A DNA stretch of 46,658 nucleotides from an uncultured Lachnospiraceae bacterium (GTDB lineage: Bacteria > Bacillota > Clostridia > Lachnospirales > Lachnospiraceae). The notes beneath the pieces are model-generated. The model was not told where the DNA came from and did not search any database. It was given only the letters and a program-made list of their open reading frames with translations. The translations under genes and the position numbers were made by a program. The stretch lies in NCBI GenBank assembly GCA_944384125.1, contig CALWSF010000028.1, positions 1 through 46,658 on the forward strand, written 5' to 3'. Every line of letters starts with the position of its first letter. Positions within the stretch are counted from its first letter, which is position 1. Positions 1 to 7,294 of the stretch are shown here, piece by piece.

Positions 1-6
1 ATTTTC

Positions 7-36
7 AGACCAGCACTGGTGTGGTGGTCTTATTTT
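7..36 (+). terminator. Possible rho-independent terminator
   Basis: AGACCA at 7-12 pairs with TGGTCT at 25-30 and is followed by a T-rich stretch (31-36). It would end a plus-strand transcript entering from before the window. The stem is short, so this is tentative. Between here and 320 I see only the repeat at 109-229 and no gene. Confidence 0.35.
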
Positions 37-108
37 GATACCCAATTTTCAACCTGTATAAAATTTTCAATGTTCTTTAAATTTAGCCTTAACTTTTTAT
101 TTGCAGGC

Positions 109-229
109 TTTTTATGAACATCCTCTATTATTTTAAACAATATTACTTAAAATGTAAAATACTTTACAGTCCAAAGCCAGACATCTTTTTTGCTGATGGC
201 CGCAAAATCCCCCAGGGAACTTTGATTTC
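109..229. repeat. Dispersed 121-bp repeat, copy A
   Basis: This 121-base segment recurs at 6582-6702 in the same orientation with the same length and about eight mismatches (roughly 93% identity by eye). The shared part holds a dyad, TGTAAA-4-TTTACA, here at 153-168. At the other copy, a minus-strand promoter and the 5' leader of a small membrane-anchored protein lie inside the repeat. Here the sequence past the repeat on the minus strand reads a few codons and stops, so this copy looks like a duplicated promoter region without its gene. Confidence 0.8.
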
Positions 230-319
230 CGGTTGATTTCTTATGCTGCAAAATCCTGTTGAATTAAGTTTGTCATCGTAATACTTTAGCATAATCTCAT
301 TCCTCTTTTCTTCATGAAA

Positions 320-1081
320 TTATATCAGCGAGGCTGGGACAGTAATATGAAATACTTCATTGCCAAAACGGTCTAAAATCATAAAAGTATTTTTACGCCA
401 TGCAGCCTTTGCATACAAGCGGCTGTTTAATCTGTCAACATAGCCAGGATTTGCACCCATATTTTCTTGACAGATAACGGTACCTTTTCTATCTGTAATT
501 TTTATATGCCATGCTTCTCCTGCTTCTGCGGAAAGGACACGATATATGTGTGCAGCCAGGCCAGTATCCTTTGCCCTCTTGCTTAATTTGTCAATACGTT
601 CTTCTCGCATAAAATGATGATTAGAAATACGAATGAACGCACTCTCCATTTTCTGAATAATATCCTCAGAACAGTTATTCCGACGGGCAATATCTGTCAG
701 AGAATGTTCCAGGATCTCCCCAATAACCATTGAATCCATATCCTGTTTCGCTTCATTCAGTGCACAGACTTCTTCTGGCGCCAGATAATATATAGAAACA
801 TGAAAGTAGTTATCACAGATATATTTTTCGTTTCCGGGGTGCAGGCGATTTTGATGGGCGCAAATTGTGATCGATCTGCTCCCGTCAATATAAATCCCTC
901 TGAGTTCTTCTTCGATTATACGGCAAAGATAGAAACTTCTATTAAACAAAGGCTGCCGGTTCCTAATTTGCCCACGGTGCAAGTAAGCACCTTTTGAATA
1001 TCCGGGAGGATTTTCAGTCTTCTGTTCCTTTTCAGTATTTTTATCTCCTTCAAGTATGAGTGTGTGAAACTTCATAGCCAC
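320..1081 (-). CDS. Hypothetical protein of about 253 residues
   Basis: I do not recognise this protein. The frame is open further upstream, but GGAGG lies 8 bases before a GTG at 1081, giving a start of V-A-M-K-F-H; the ATG at 1075 is an alternative. The product is soluble-looking and charged. It has a Cys/His-containing middle part, a predicted helical stretch with HHFMREERIDKL, and a C-terminus ending near FGNEVFHITVPASLI. No signal peptide or membrane helix is obvious from this start. It is divergent from the next gene and followed on its own strand by repeat copy A. Its existence is supported by the long open frame and ribosome site; its function is unknown. Confidence 0.55.
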   Translation of the reverse strand: MAMKFHTLILEGDKNTEKEQKTENPPGYSKGAYLHRGQIRNRQPLFNRSFYLCRIIEEELRGIYIDGSRSITICAHQNRLHPGNEKYICDNYFHVSIYYLAPEEVCALNEAKQDMDSMVIGEILEHSLTDIARRNNCSEDIIQKMESAFIRISNHHFMREERIDKLSKRAKDTGLAAHIYRVLSAEAGEAWHIKITDRKGTVICQENMGANPGYVDRLNSRLYAKAAWRKNTFMILDRFGNEVFHITVPASLI

Positions 1082-1268
1082 CAGTGACACCTCCATTGTT
1101 ATGAGAAACGATAAGAACTTCCCATTTCCCGCTGGGGATGGTATAATTGAATCGGTCTTAACGGGTCGCCCCTGCCAGGACACTTTGTTCCAAAGGCGGA
1201 AAAAGGTTGATATTAAGAGCAGTTGGAGAAGTGAGGCGCAAATGAACAGCGACAATGTAAAATTTTAG

Positions 1269-1712
1269 GTGCAGAACAGATATTCCATTGAAGATTTCAA
1301 GGACTTTTGGATTGGTTTCCGCTTAAAATCTCCGGGGAAAACACCGCCGGAACAGATTTCATCCCATAGCATGAAGTTACTATTCTGGTTTCTGATCTTT
1401 GCCGGTGTGACAATAGAAACAGTCTATTTGTGTCTGCATCCGGCTGTTAATATGCCCTGCCTCAAATATGCATGGATTTTTTGTATCCCTGGCATTATTG
1501 GTCTGATCCGAGGTGTGCCCGAACAACCTCGCTGGGTTCAGAAAGCATGGAAAAATCATCAAAAGCAACAGTGGAAATATTTTATTGTTCGTTTCACTGA
1601 AGATGATTTTCAGCTTTATTCCGACAACCGATTCGGAAATATCGCCTGCCAGGGCGCAGCCAGAAAGCCATCAGGCATTGGAGTCATCCCTGCTTCCTCC
1701 ATGGAGGTATAA
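1269..1712 (+). CDS. Hypothetical two-helix membrane protein, probably truncated
   Basis: The frame encodes 147 residues and begins at a GTG directly after an in-frame stop, with no convincing ribosome site. It has two hydrophobic segments at about residues 36-56 and 64-80, then a basic, Trp-rich stretch and a motif, YFIVRFTEDDFQLYSDNRFG, that recalls the start of the soluble domain in YcxB-like proteins. After FG the residues change to a low-quality tail (NIACQGAARKPSGIG) and the GC content rises. This suggests that the real C-terminal domain was lost at a junction near 1640. It may be a pseudogene. The family assignment is a weak inference. Confidence 0.4.
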   Translation: MQNRYSIEDFKDFWIGFRLKSPGKTPPEQISSHSMKLLFWFLIFAGVTIETVYLCLHPAVNMPCLKYAWIFCIPGIIGLIRGVPEQPRWVQKAWKNHQKQQWKYFIVRFTEDDFQLYSDNRFGNIACQGAARKPSGIGVIPASSMEV

Positions 1713-1713
1713 T
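1696..1713 (+). promoter_or_regulatory. 12-bp palindrome abutting a TATAAT box
   Basis: CCTCCATGGAGG at 1696-1707 is a perfect palindrome and is followed immediately by TATAAT at 1708-1713. No good -35 box lies 16-19 bases upstream. That layout fits a promoter needing an activator or bent by one (MerR-type proteins bind dyads between -35 and -10), but the regulator is not identified. The downstream leader also has TCCTAA (1729-1734) able to pair with TTAGGA (1743-1748), which would cover the AGGAGG ribosome site of the small gene at 1760. Confidence 0.4.
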
Positions 1714-1759
1714 GGAGATAAAAAAGAATCCTAAAACTTTTATTAGGAGGTAACAAGCT

Positions 1760-1882
1760 ATGCGAATCGTTCTGCAAATTCTCGCGGCCCAGGCGGAAAT
1801 TCGGGAGGCTGCGGCGGTCAAGGGGAATATCGACCATCTGCCCGGCCACACGGATGAGCGGGACAGGGCCCAGGAGCGATAG
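1760..1882 (+). CDS. Small ORF, 40 residues, strong ribosome site
   Basis: An ATG at 1760 lies 9 bases after a perfect AGGAGG and opens a 40-residue frame starting MRIVLQILAAQAEIREAAAV and ending in charged residues (DERDRAQER). The base composition is much more GC-rich than the flanks. A TATAAT box with a palindrome lies about 50 bases upstream. The product is unknown. It could be a real small protein or the 5' end of a larger gene whose remainder was deleted. The ribosome site and promoter support translation; nothing supports a function. Confidence 0.35.
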   Translation: MRIVLQILAAQAEIREAAAVKGNIDHLPGHTDERDRAQER

Positions 1883-1947
1883 TGCCGGGAAGTACTGTCA
1901 AATAATCGCTGTCAACTTTCTTTTTGATTTATCTTTTCGTTGAAACA

Positions 1948-1976
1948 GCACTTTCTGATGTAATTCCAGAAAGTGC
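1948..1976 (-). terminator. Terminator-like hairpin after parA
   Basis: GCACTTTCTG (1948-1957) pairs perfectly with CAGAAAGTGC (1967-1976), 45 bases beyond the parA stop codon. The U-tract on the minus strand is weak (TGTTTCAACG), so termination is likely but not certain. Confidence 0.55.
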
Positions 1977-2021
1977 CTTGATTTATGAGACCACTATAAT
2001 TTTCAGGATAACCTCATTTTT

Positions 2022-2813
2022 TCACACCTCTTTGATTTTTCCAATAAGCTCTTTTGTCAGGGCCATATATTCCCCCGCGCTTCTGCAGTTTTTTCGGTAT
2101 GCCATTATAGGCATGTTGTTGTCCTGAGACCATTCAACACTGCTGTCTATCCGGATATAAGATTGAAACACATTTACATTGCCAAGTTCCCGAAGCGATT
2201 CAAAGGTCTGTTTAAAATAATTCTTCCTCGTATCGGCTTTTGTCACAACAATTCCCAGAACCCTGAGGTTTTCCGCAATCTGCCGGACATCCTCCAGAAA
2301 CTCGAACATATTTCCAAGTCCGAACATACCCCAGGGGGTAGCTTCCACCGGAATGACAACATAATCGGAAGCACAGAGGATATTCATTACCCATCCACCC
2401 AGTGTCGGCGGCGAATCGATCAGAATATAATCATAATTTTTCTTTTCCCGCACTGTTTTGAGACATTTTTTCAGAATCAGTTCTCTCTGCCATTTTGTGA
2501 AAAGTTCATATTCAATTGAACTCATCAGTGTCGATGAAAGAATAATATCAATATTCTCATATCCTGCAGGAACAATGAAAGGCTCCAGGTCCTTCTGATT
2601 CTTTATGGCGTAATACAGGTTTTCCTGCCCCTGCGCATGATGCAGAACATCATCTTCCGAAAAAAAACTCAGGGAGAGATTAAGCTGCATATCGCCATCA
2701 ATCAGAAGCACTCTGTATCCCAGCGCAGACAGAGCATATCCCACATTGGCACAGGTTGTCGATTTTCCGCTCCCGCCTTTATTATTTGCAAAACATATCA
2801 CTTGTGTGTTCAT
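2022..2813 (-). CDS. ParA/Soj-family ATPase without a partner gene
   Basis: The 263-residue protein begins MNTQVICFANNKGGSGKST, with the deviant Walker A (KGGxGKST, residues about 12-19) that defines the ParA/MinD class. LLIDGD (about 36-41) and YILIDSPPTLG (about 129-139) complete the ATP site. These ATPases bind DNA without sequence preference as ATP dimers and position cargo such as plasmid centromeres or protein complexes. No parB-like gene or parS-like site is adjacent: the gene is single, with its own promoter and terminator. It could be a chromosomal orphan or a remnant of an integrated element. The ribosome site is GGGG about 11 bases upstream of ATG. Family assignment is firm; cargo unknown. 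Confidence 0.85.
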   Translation of the reverse strand: MNTQVICFANNKGGSGKSTTCANVGYALSALGYRVLLIDGDMQLNLSLSFFSEDDVLHHAQGQENLYYAIKNQKDLEPFIVPAGYENIDIILSSTLMSSIEYELFTKWQRELILKKCLKTVREKKNYDYILIDSPPTLGGWVMNILCASDYVVIPVEATPWGMFGLGNMFEFLEDVRQIAENLRVLGIVVTKADTRKNYFKQTFESLRELGNVNVFQSYIRIDSSVEWSQDNNMPIMAYRKNCRSAGEYMALTKELIGKIKEV

Positions 2814-2974
2814 AGAACAAACGCCCCTTTCCCGATTTCATTTCTTCCATTGTTTCCCGCACCACCTCTTCCTGTCCTCTGATATTTTACAGTTCAGCAG
2901 TCCGACGGCGGAATTTTACAAAAGCATTCTTCCGTTTTTTCCATACCACAGCCAGTCATGTCCTTTTATCTGAT

Positions 2975-3003
2975 AGTATAGATTGTTCCGCTTTTTCTGT
3001 CTA
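2975..3003 (-). promoter_or_regulatory. Predicted sigma-A promoter of the parA gene
   Basis: On the minus strand TAGACA (2998-3003) and TATACT (2975-2980) are separated by 17 bases. The leader to the parA ATG is then about 155 bases. Nothing else was seen in the rest of the 2814-3196 gap apart from the hairpin at 3104-3160. Confidence 0.6.
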
Positions 3004-3103
3004 CATTTATTATAGCCAGAGAGAACAATGCTGCCGGCAGGATGAAATGATGTAGAGCTGCAACGGTAAATTTATCGGCTCGTATGCTCTGTATGGATAT
3101 GTG

Positions 3104-3160
3104 AAAGCCCCCGGCGGCTCAGCACAGCTCTGTCTTCTGTGCCTTGCAGCCAGGGGCTTT
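3104..3160. terminator. Terminator hairpin between parA and the hydrogenase fusion
   Basis: AAAGCCCC (3104-3111) pairs with GGGGCTTT (3153-3160), with an inner stem GCACAG/CTGTGC. It stands 37 bases beyond the stop of the hydrogenase-rubrerythrin gene. The T-tract is better on the plus strand than on the minus strand, so it may work in both directions. Confidence 0.5.
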
Positions 3161-3196
3161 TACATTCTTTTACAGAGTATTAATTATTCTCTTCTT

Positions 3197-5248
3197 TTAG
3201 TAATTTACTGCTTTTCTCTCAAAAAATGCTCTGGAAAATCCACACGTGGGGCAGGTCTCCGGGGCTTCTTTGCCATAATGCAGATGTCCGCACTGACGGC
3301 ACATCCAGACAGTACTTTCCGTTCCTTCAAATACCTGATTATTCTCCATACGGCTAAGCAGTGTACGATATCTTTCTTCATGGGACTTTTCAACGGCAGC
3401 TACGCGCTCAAACTTTTCTGCAAGCTCAGGGAATCCTTCTTCTCTGGCCTCTCTCGCCATGCGTACATACATATCTGTCCACTCATCATTTTCTCCCTGT
3501 GCTGCAGCTGCCAGGTTTTCAGCGGTTGAGCCGATTCCATGAAATGCCTCATACCACATTTTTGCATGCTGGCTCTCCTGCTCCGATGTCTGCATAAAGA
3601 TCTCCGCAATCTGTTCATAACCTTCCTGCGCTGCCTTCATTGCGAAATATTTATATTTATTTCTCGCCTGGCTCTCTCCCGCAAACGCCTCCATCAGATT
3701 TCTTTCCGTCTTTGTTCCGGCATATTTGCCGGCCCCGGCAGCCGGTGCCTCAGTAATCTCCTCGAACTGAGAAGCCGGTGCCTTGCACAGCGGGCATACG
3801 TAATCTTCCGGCAGATTCTCCCCTTCATATATGTATCCGCAGATTTTGCATTTGAATTTTTTCATTTCGTTTTTCCTTCCTTTCCCGAGATCTTCACTTC
3901 TGTCTGTATAATTCGTGTGCAGCATCTGTTCTGCAAGTTCACTTAGCGGCTCTTTATAAAATTCCTCATAGAGCCGGATTATTTCCGGGTTTGCATAGCT
4001 GGAACGCAGTTCCATTCCGGCATCTTTCTGATACAGTGCCTTCATTCTGTTTTCATGAACTGTATCCGATGTCATCAGGTATTCTTTCGGCTGCCCGCCG
4101 CCGCCGATGCACCCGCCGGGACATGTCATAACCTCAATAAAATCGTACTCAGCCTGGCCGTCTTTCAGTTTTTCCAGCAGAATTTTCGCGTTCGCCGTTC
4201 CATGTACAACGGCCGCTCTCAACTCCACATCGCCGATTTTTACCTTGCTTTCTTTTATGCCATTCATTCCCCGCACCGGTTCAAAACTGAGAAGCTGAGC
4301 CGGCGGAGCAGACTTTGTGACCATATAATAGGCGGTTCTAAGAGCTGCTTCCATCACGCCGCCGCTGTTTCCGAACAGAACACCGCCACCGGACGCGCGT
4401 GACATAAACTCATCATAAATTCCATCTTCAAGATGAACAAAGTCAATATTCTCCTCCTTCGCCCACTTCGCCAATTCTCTTGTCGTAATGACATAATCCA
4501 TATCTCTCATATCATCTATGCCATGATAGCGGGCCGCAGCATTCATCTCCCCGCGCCGAATCTCAAATTTCTTCGCGGTACAGGGCGTTACCGCCACATT
4601 GACAATTTTCCGGGGATCCAGATTTTTCTGAGAGGCAAAATACGTTTTAATCGTAGGTCCCTGCATCAGAATCGGACTTTTTGCCGTAGAAAGATTGTCT
4701 GTCATATCCGGAAAATACGTCTCAACATATCTTACCCATGCCGGACAGCAGCTGGTAAACTGGGGAAGACGCTCTCCGCTTCCAATCCTTGAAACCAGCT
4801 CCGCAGCCTCCTCCATAATCGTCAGATCTGCGGCAAAATTTGTATCAAGCACATAATCAAATCCCAGCCTGCGAAGCAGCGCCGCCATCTTTCCTTCCAC
4901 GAAACTTCCTTCCGGCATTCCGAAAGCTTCGCCGAGGGCAACTCTGACGGAAGGAGACGTGGAAATGATCACAATCCGTTCCGGATCCCGGATCATTCGT
5001 TTGACTTCTTCATACTCATACCGTTCATGGATGCTCCCCACCGGACAGACATTGGCACATTGCCCGCAGTTTATACAGACTGCCCTGTCTCCCGTTTCCT
5101 CCAGTGAATATGTACCGTGAACAGCAATTTTCTCCTGACAGACATTCTTACACATCCCGCACTTAATACATAAATCTTCTTCCCTGACAATAGACGGATT
5201 ATCCGGATCAATCGCAACTCTGACGCTCAAGTCCATATGCCTGCTCAT
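3197..5248 (-). CDS. [FeFe] hydrogenase-rubredoxin-rubrerythrin fusion
   Basis: The single 683-residue frame joins two redox enzymes. Residues about 24-70 hold two 4Fe-4S ferredoxin motifs ([22 protein letters not shown]). Residues about 85-445 are the H-cluster domain, with [16 protein letters not shown] and [16 protein letters not shown] supplying the cluster cysteines. Residue 462 begins a rubredoxin-like domain (CKICGY...CPLC), followed by a rubrerythrin diiron helical bundle ([26 protein letters not shown]) and a second rubredoxin at the end (CRQCGH...CPTCG). Known chemistry: the first half interconverts protons and H2; rubrerythrins reduce H2O2 to water. The inference is an H2-linked peroxide reductase. 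A normal HydA would stop near [10 protein letters not shown]; the linker LGKGRKNE encodes a ribosome site. The gene stands alone under an operator-covered promoter. The start has a weak ribosome site; M5 is an alternative. Confidence 0.9.
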   Translation of the reverse strand: MSRHMDLSVRVAIDPDNPSIVREEDLCIKCGMCKNVCQEKIAVHGTYSLEETGDRAVCINCGQCANVCPVGSIHERYEYEEVKRMIRDPERIVIISTSPSVRVALGEAFGMPEGSFVEGKMAALLRRLGFDYVLDTNFAADLTIMEEAAELVSRIGSGERLPQFTSCCPAWVRYVETYFPDMTDNLSTAKSPILMQGPTIKTYFASQKNLDPRKIVNVAVTPCTAKKFEIRRGEMNAAARYHGIDDMRDMDYVITTRELAKWAKEENIDFVHLEDGIYDEFMSRASGGGVLFGNSGGVMEAALRTAYYMVTKSAPPAQLLSFEPVRGMNGIKESKVKIGDVELRAAVVHGTANAKILLEKLKDGQAEYDFIEVMTCPGGCIGGGGQPKEYLMTSDTVHENRMKALYQKDAGMELRSSYANPEIIRLYEEFYKEPLSELAEQMLHTNYTDRSEDLGKGRKNEMKKFKCKICGYIYEGENLPEDYVCPLCKAPASQFEEITEAPAAGAGKYAGTKTERNLMEAFAGESQARNKYKYFAMKAAQEGYEQIAEIFMQTSEQESQHAKMWYEAFHGIGSTAENLAAAAQGENDEWTDMYVRMAREAREEGFPELAEKFERVAAVEKSHEERYRTLLSRMENNQVFEGTESTVWMCRQCGHLHYGKEAPETCPTCGFSRAFFERKAVNY
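3863..3883 (-). promoter_or_regulatory. Internal ribosome site and ATG for a free rubrerythrin
   Basis: Inside the fusion, AAAGGAAGG (3875-3883) lies 9 bases before an in-frame ATG at 3865 that begins the rubredoxin-rubrerythrin part (222 residues, [11 protein letters not shown]). The signal sits exactly in the linker between the two enzymes. It may allow a separate rubrerythrin to be made beside the full-length fusion, and it looks like the relic of a formerly separate gene. Confidence 0.55.
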
Positions 5249-5298
5249 ACATTCATCTCACTTTCTCTTTGGTAAATAAACTGTATCGTTCATGATAA

Positions 5299-5346
5299 TA
5301 GTAATTATTACTAATATTAGTATACACATTTTTTTCGTGATGTCAA
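5299..5346 (-). promoter_or_regulatory. Promoter with overlapping Fur/PerR-like operator
   Basis: On the minus strand TTGACA (5341-5346) and TATACT (5319-5324) are 16 bases apart, a near-consensus promoter. Directly downstream of and overlapping the -10 are two dyads: ACTAATATTAGT (5310-5321, perfect) and TAGTAAT-T-ATTACTA (5299-5313). The second has the 7-1-7 form used by the Fur family (PerR, Fur, Zur). A bound repressor would cover the start site. PerR control would suit a peroxide-reducing product, but which regulator binds is inferred. Confidence 0.65.
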
Positions 5347-5379
5347 GCATTGTCCGCAATAATCCTTTCTTAAATATTC

Positions 5380-5907
5380 TTAAATAAAATCAAACTGCTT
5401 CACGATCTGTTCAATCGACACAGGTCTCATTTTGTTTGCATCCACTCCCACATCATACCGGCAAATCCTGTTTTTCCGGTTTTCCAGATTATATTCTTCA
5501 TGGTTGTGCTGATGTCCATGAAGATTAATGCTTCCTCTGAAATATTCATTCCACTCTAAAATCGGGTAGTGGAACAGGATAAATTTATAATTATTCCATG
5601 TTAACTCACTGTAATCCCTTACCCATTCAAACAAATCCTGCGAAAACTCCTGACGATCCGCAAATTTATCATGATTCCCCCGTATAAGATACTTCCTGCC
5701 GTTTAGCTGCCTTAAAATTTCGGCGGCAAATTTCGGTCCCTTCATGGTAAAGTCTCCCAGAATATAAACTTCATCTTCCGGCTTTATAACCTGATTCCAG
5801 TTCCGAATCAGTTTACTGTCCATCTCCTCCGCACTCTGAAAAGGTCTCCCCACATGTTTTATAATTTTTTCATGTCCAAAATGCAGATCCGCTGTAAAAT
5901 ATAACAT
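5380..5907 (-). CDS. Metallophosphoesterase family protein
   Basis: The 175-residue product starts MLYFTADLHFGHEKI at 5907, with AGGGGG 7 bases upstream; an upstream in-frame ATG lacks a ribosome site. The calcineurin-like motifs are in order: D-x-H (DLHFGH, residues 7-12), GDFTMKG (about 52), GNHD (about 80), an H in the FHYPILEW segment and HGHQHN near 130. These residues bind two metal ions and hydrolyse phosphoesters. The small size and lack of extra domains match stand-alone bacterial phosphoesterases of unknown substrate. It is a single gene on the minus strand downstream of the 6073-6564 gene, separated from it by a terminator. Confidence 0.85.
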   Translation of the reverse strand: MLYFTADLHFGHEKIIKHVGRPFQSAEEMDSKLIRNWNQVIKPEDEVYILGDFTMKGPKFAAEILRQLNGRKYLIRGNHDKFADRQEFSQDLFEWVRDYSELTWNNYKFILFHYPILEWNEYFRGSINLHGHQHNHEEYNLENRKNRICRYDVGVDANKMRPVSIEQIVKQFDFI

Positions 5908-5990
5908 GGTATAACGCCCCCTGATATATAAATCTGTCATCTCCCGTTTCCAAGCATCTGTATCCTTTCATGGCAAAATATAAAAAACAA

Positions 5991-6023
5991 GGGTAAAAGC
6001 TTATCCTTCAGGCCTTTTACCCT
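5991..6023 (-). terminator. Rho-independent terminator
   Basis: GGGTAAAAG (5991-5999) pairs perfectly with CTTTTACCC (6014-6022). On the minus strand it is followed by TTGTTTTTTAT. It ends the 6073-6564 gene before the metallophosphoesterase. Confidence 0.85.
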
Positions 6024-6072
6024 TTCTTCTTACCACAATCTGTTTATTAATTTTTCTTCACGTACCCATATG

Positions 6073-6564
6073 CTATTTAACAATTTGATTAAACATTTCT
6101 TTTGCCGCGTCCTCATTGGCAATATCATCTGTCATAACAACAGCTACCCGACTATCCATCCGCACCGCTATAATAATACCGTTTTCCCCCGATGCCGAAT
6201 ATTTGTTATAGCTGTCGCCAAGCTCAATATTCTGCGTGTTGTCGGCATCATCCGCCGGGTATTCAGCACAATACTTCTCAAAAAGCTCCGAAGCTTCTTT
6301 CGAAGATGCACATTCAATAACAGAAGCTGTTACTCCATCTGCCTCTAAAGTCGCCTCATTATCTCCTCCTGCAGTATACGCAAAGCCCTCCTCTGCGGCA
6401 ATGCTCTGCATCTCCCCCACGCTGACAATTTCCTTACTGCCTGAAAAAAAGAAAACGGCTCCTCCGATAACAGCAAGCACAATCACTCCAATGATAAAAT
6501 GCCAGACAATTCTTGAAGCGACGGGCTTTCCTGATACTCCGCCTTTTTTATACCAGAAAAACAT
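6073..6564 (-). CDS. Membrane-anchored hypothetical protein
   Basis: The 163-residue product starts MFFWYKKGGVSGKP at 6564, with AAAGGAGAG 6 bases upstream. One hydrophobic helix lies at about residues 22-40 (IVWHFIIGVIVLAVIGGAVFFF), giving a short basic cytoplasmic tail and an acidic outer domain of about 120 residues. The outer domain is rich in Ala, Glu and Asp and has patterns such as EEGFAYTAGGDNEATLEADGVTASVIEC. The family is not recognised. Its promoter and leader lie inside dispersed repeat copy B, and the duplicated copy of that repeat at 109-229 has no such gene. A terminator follows at 5991. Probably a real gene of unknown role. Confidence 0.7.
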   Translation of the reverse strand: MFFWYKKGGVSGKPVASRIVWHFIIGVIVLAVIGGAVFFFSGSKEIVSVGEMQSIAAEEGFAYTAGGDNEATLEADGVTASVIECASSKEASELFEKYCAEYPADDADNTQNIELGDSYNKYSASGENGIIIAVRMDSRVAVVMTDDIANEDAAKEMFNQIVK

Positions 6565-6581
6565 AAAATACTCTCCTTTAA

Positions 6582-6702
6582 TTTTTATGAACATCCTTTA
6601 TTATTTTAAACAGTATTACTTAAAATGTAAAATACTTTACAGTCCAAAGACAGACATCTTTTTTGCTGACAGCTGCAAAATCTCCCAGGGAACTTTGATT
6701 TC
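6582..6702. repeat. Dispersed 121-bp repeat, copy B, carrying a promoter
   Basis: This copy matches 109-229 over its full length without gaps. On the minus strand it holds TTTACA (6626-6631) and TAAAAT (6603-6608) with 17 bases between, a likely promoter for the gene starting at 6564. A dyad TGTAAA-ATAC-TTTACA (6626-6641) covers the -35 and may be an operator; it is unchanged in copy A. Confidence 0.8.
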
Positions 6703-6714
6703 AGCCTTATAAGC

Positions 6715-6789
6715 TGAATCAAAGCGAATTAAAATTGAAAGCAAAAATCAGATAGAAATTTACAAAAGAAAAGAGAGCGGGAAAGACTT
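6715..6789. repeat. Second dispersed repeat, copy C
   Basis: About 75 bases (GAATCAAAGCGAATTAAAAT... to GAAAGACTT) match 9036-9111 at roughly 80% identity by eye, ending with the run GAGAGCGGGAAAGACTT. It stands just downstream of the GNAT gene that ends at 6813, as the other copy stands downstream of the decayed toxin gene. Confidence 0.55.
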
Positions 6790-6812
6790 GCATTCCTCCA
6801 GCAACCTGGAAT

Positions 6813-7256
6813 TTATATTTTTCTCTGCAAATAAATCATATCTACCAGCTGTGTACCTGCTTCATATATCGGGTGGTCATAATTATCTGTGAAGAAGTTT
6901 TTAATGGTATGCGAACGAACAAATCCACACTTCTCATAAAAAGGGATTGTCAATGGACTGTCCCCTGTGCCAACTTGCAGTGTAGAATACTTCCCTTTAT
7001 ACGTCGCAGCAACAAAATCAATCAGTGCTCTGCCGTACCCCTTCCCCTGGCATTCCGGTTCAGTCGCAATATTTTTAATTTCAAGAACTCCTTTTCCCTC
7101 ATCTGTCACTACACATTCGCACTTAACTCCATCATCGTCCAAAACATACATCGTCCCTCTATTAAGGTACCTGTCTATCATATCCTCCTGCTCATCTGCT
7201 AACAGCAACAGTGAGAGAAATTGTTTTTTATTCTCCCTGATTTCTTTAATTTTCAT
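6813..7256 (-). CDS. GNAT-family N-acetyltransferase
   Basis: The product from the ATG at 7256 is 147 residues, starting MKIKEIRENKKQFLSLLLLADEQ. A longer open frame exists upstream, but that segment reads as a membrane-helix fragment in another frame. The acetyl-CoA loop is visible as IATEPECQGKGYGRALIDF (about residues 66-85; Q/RxxGxG/A), and FYEKCGFVRSH is the typical beta-strand 5 to alpha-4 region. GNAT enzymes transfer acetyl groups to small amines or protein N-termini; the substrate here cannot be told. The gene follows another GNAT gene on the same strand with a gap of 165 bases. GGAGAG is 14 bases upstream of the ATG, rather far, so the exact start is uncertain. Confidence 0.85.
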   Translation of the reverse strand: MKIKEIRENKKQFLSLLLLADEQEDMIDRYLNRGTMYVLDDDGVKCECVVTDEGKGVLEIKNIATEPECQGKGYGRALIDFVAATYKGKYSTLQVGTGDSPLTIPFYEKCGFVRSHTIKNFFTDNYDHPIYEAGTQLVDMIYLQRKI

Positions 7257-7294
7257 ATCAACACACTGCACTCTCCAAATTCCAACCTGACAAC

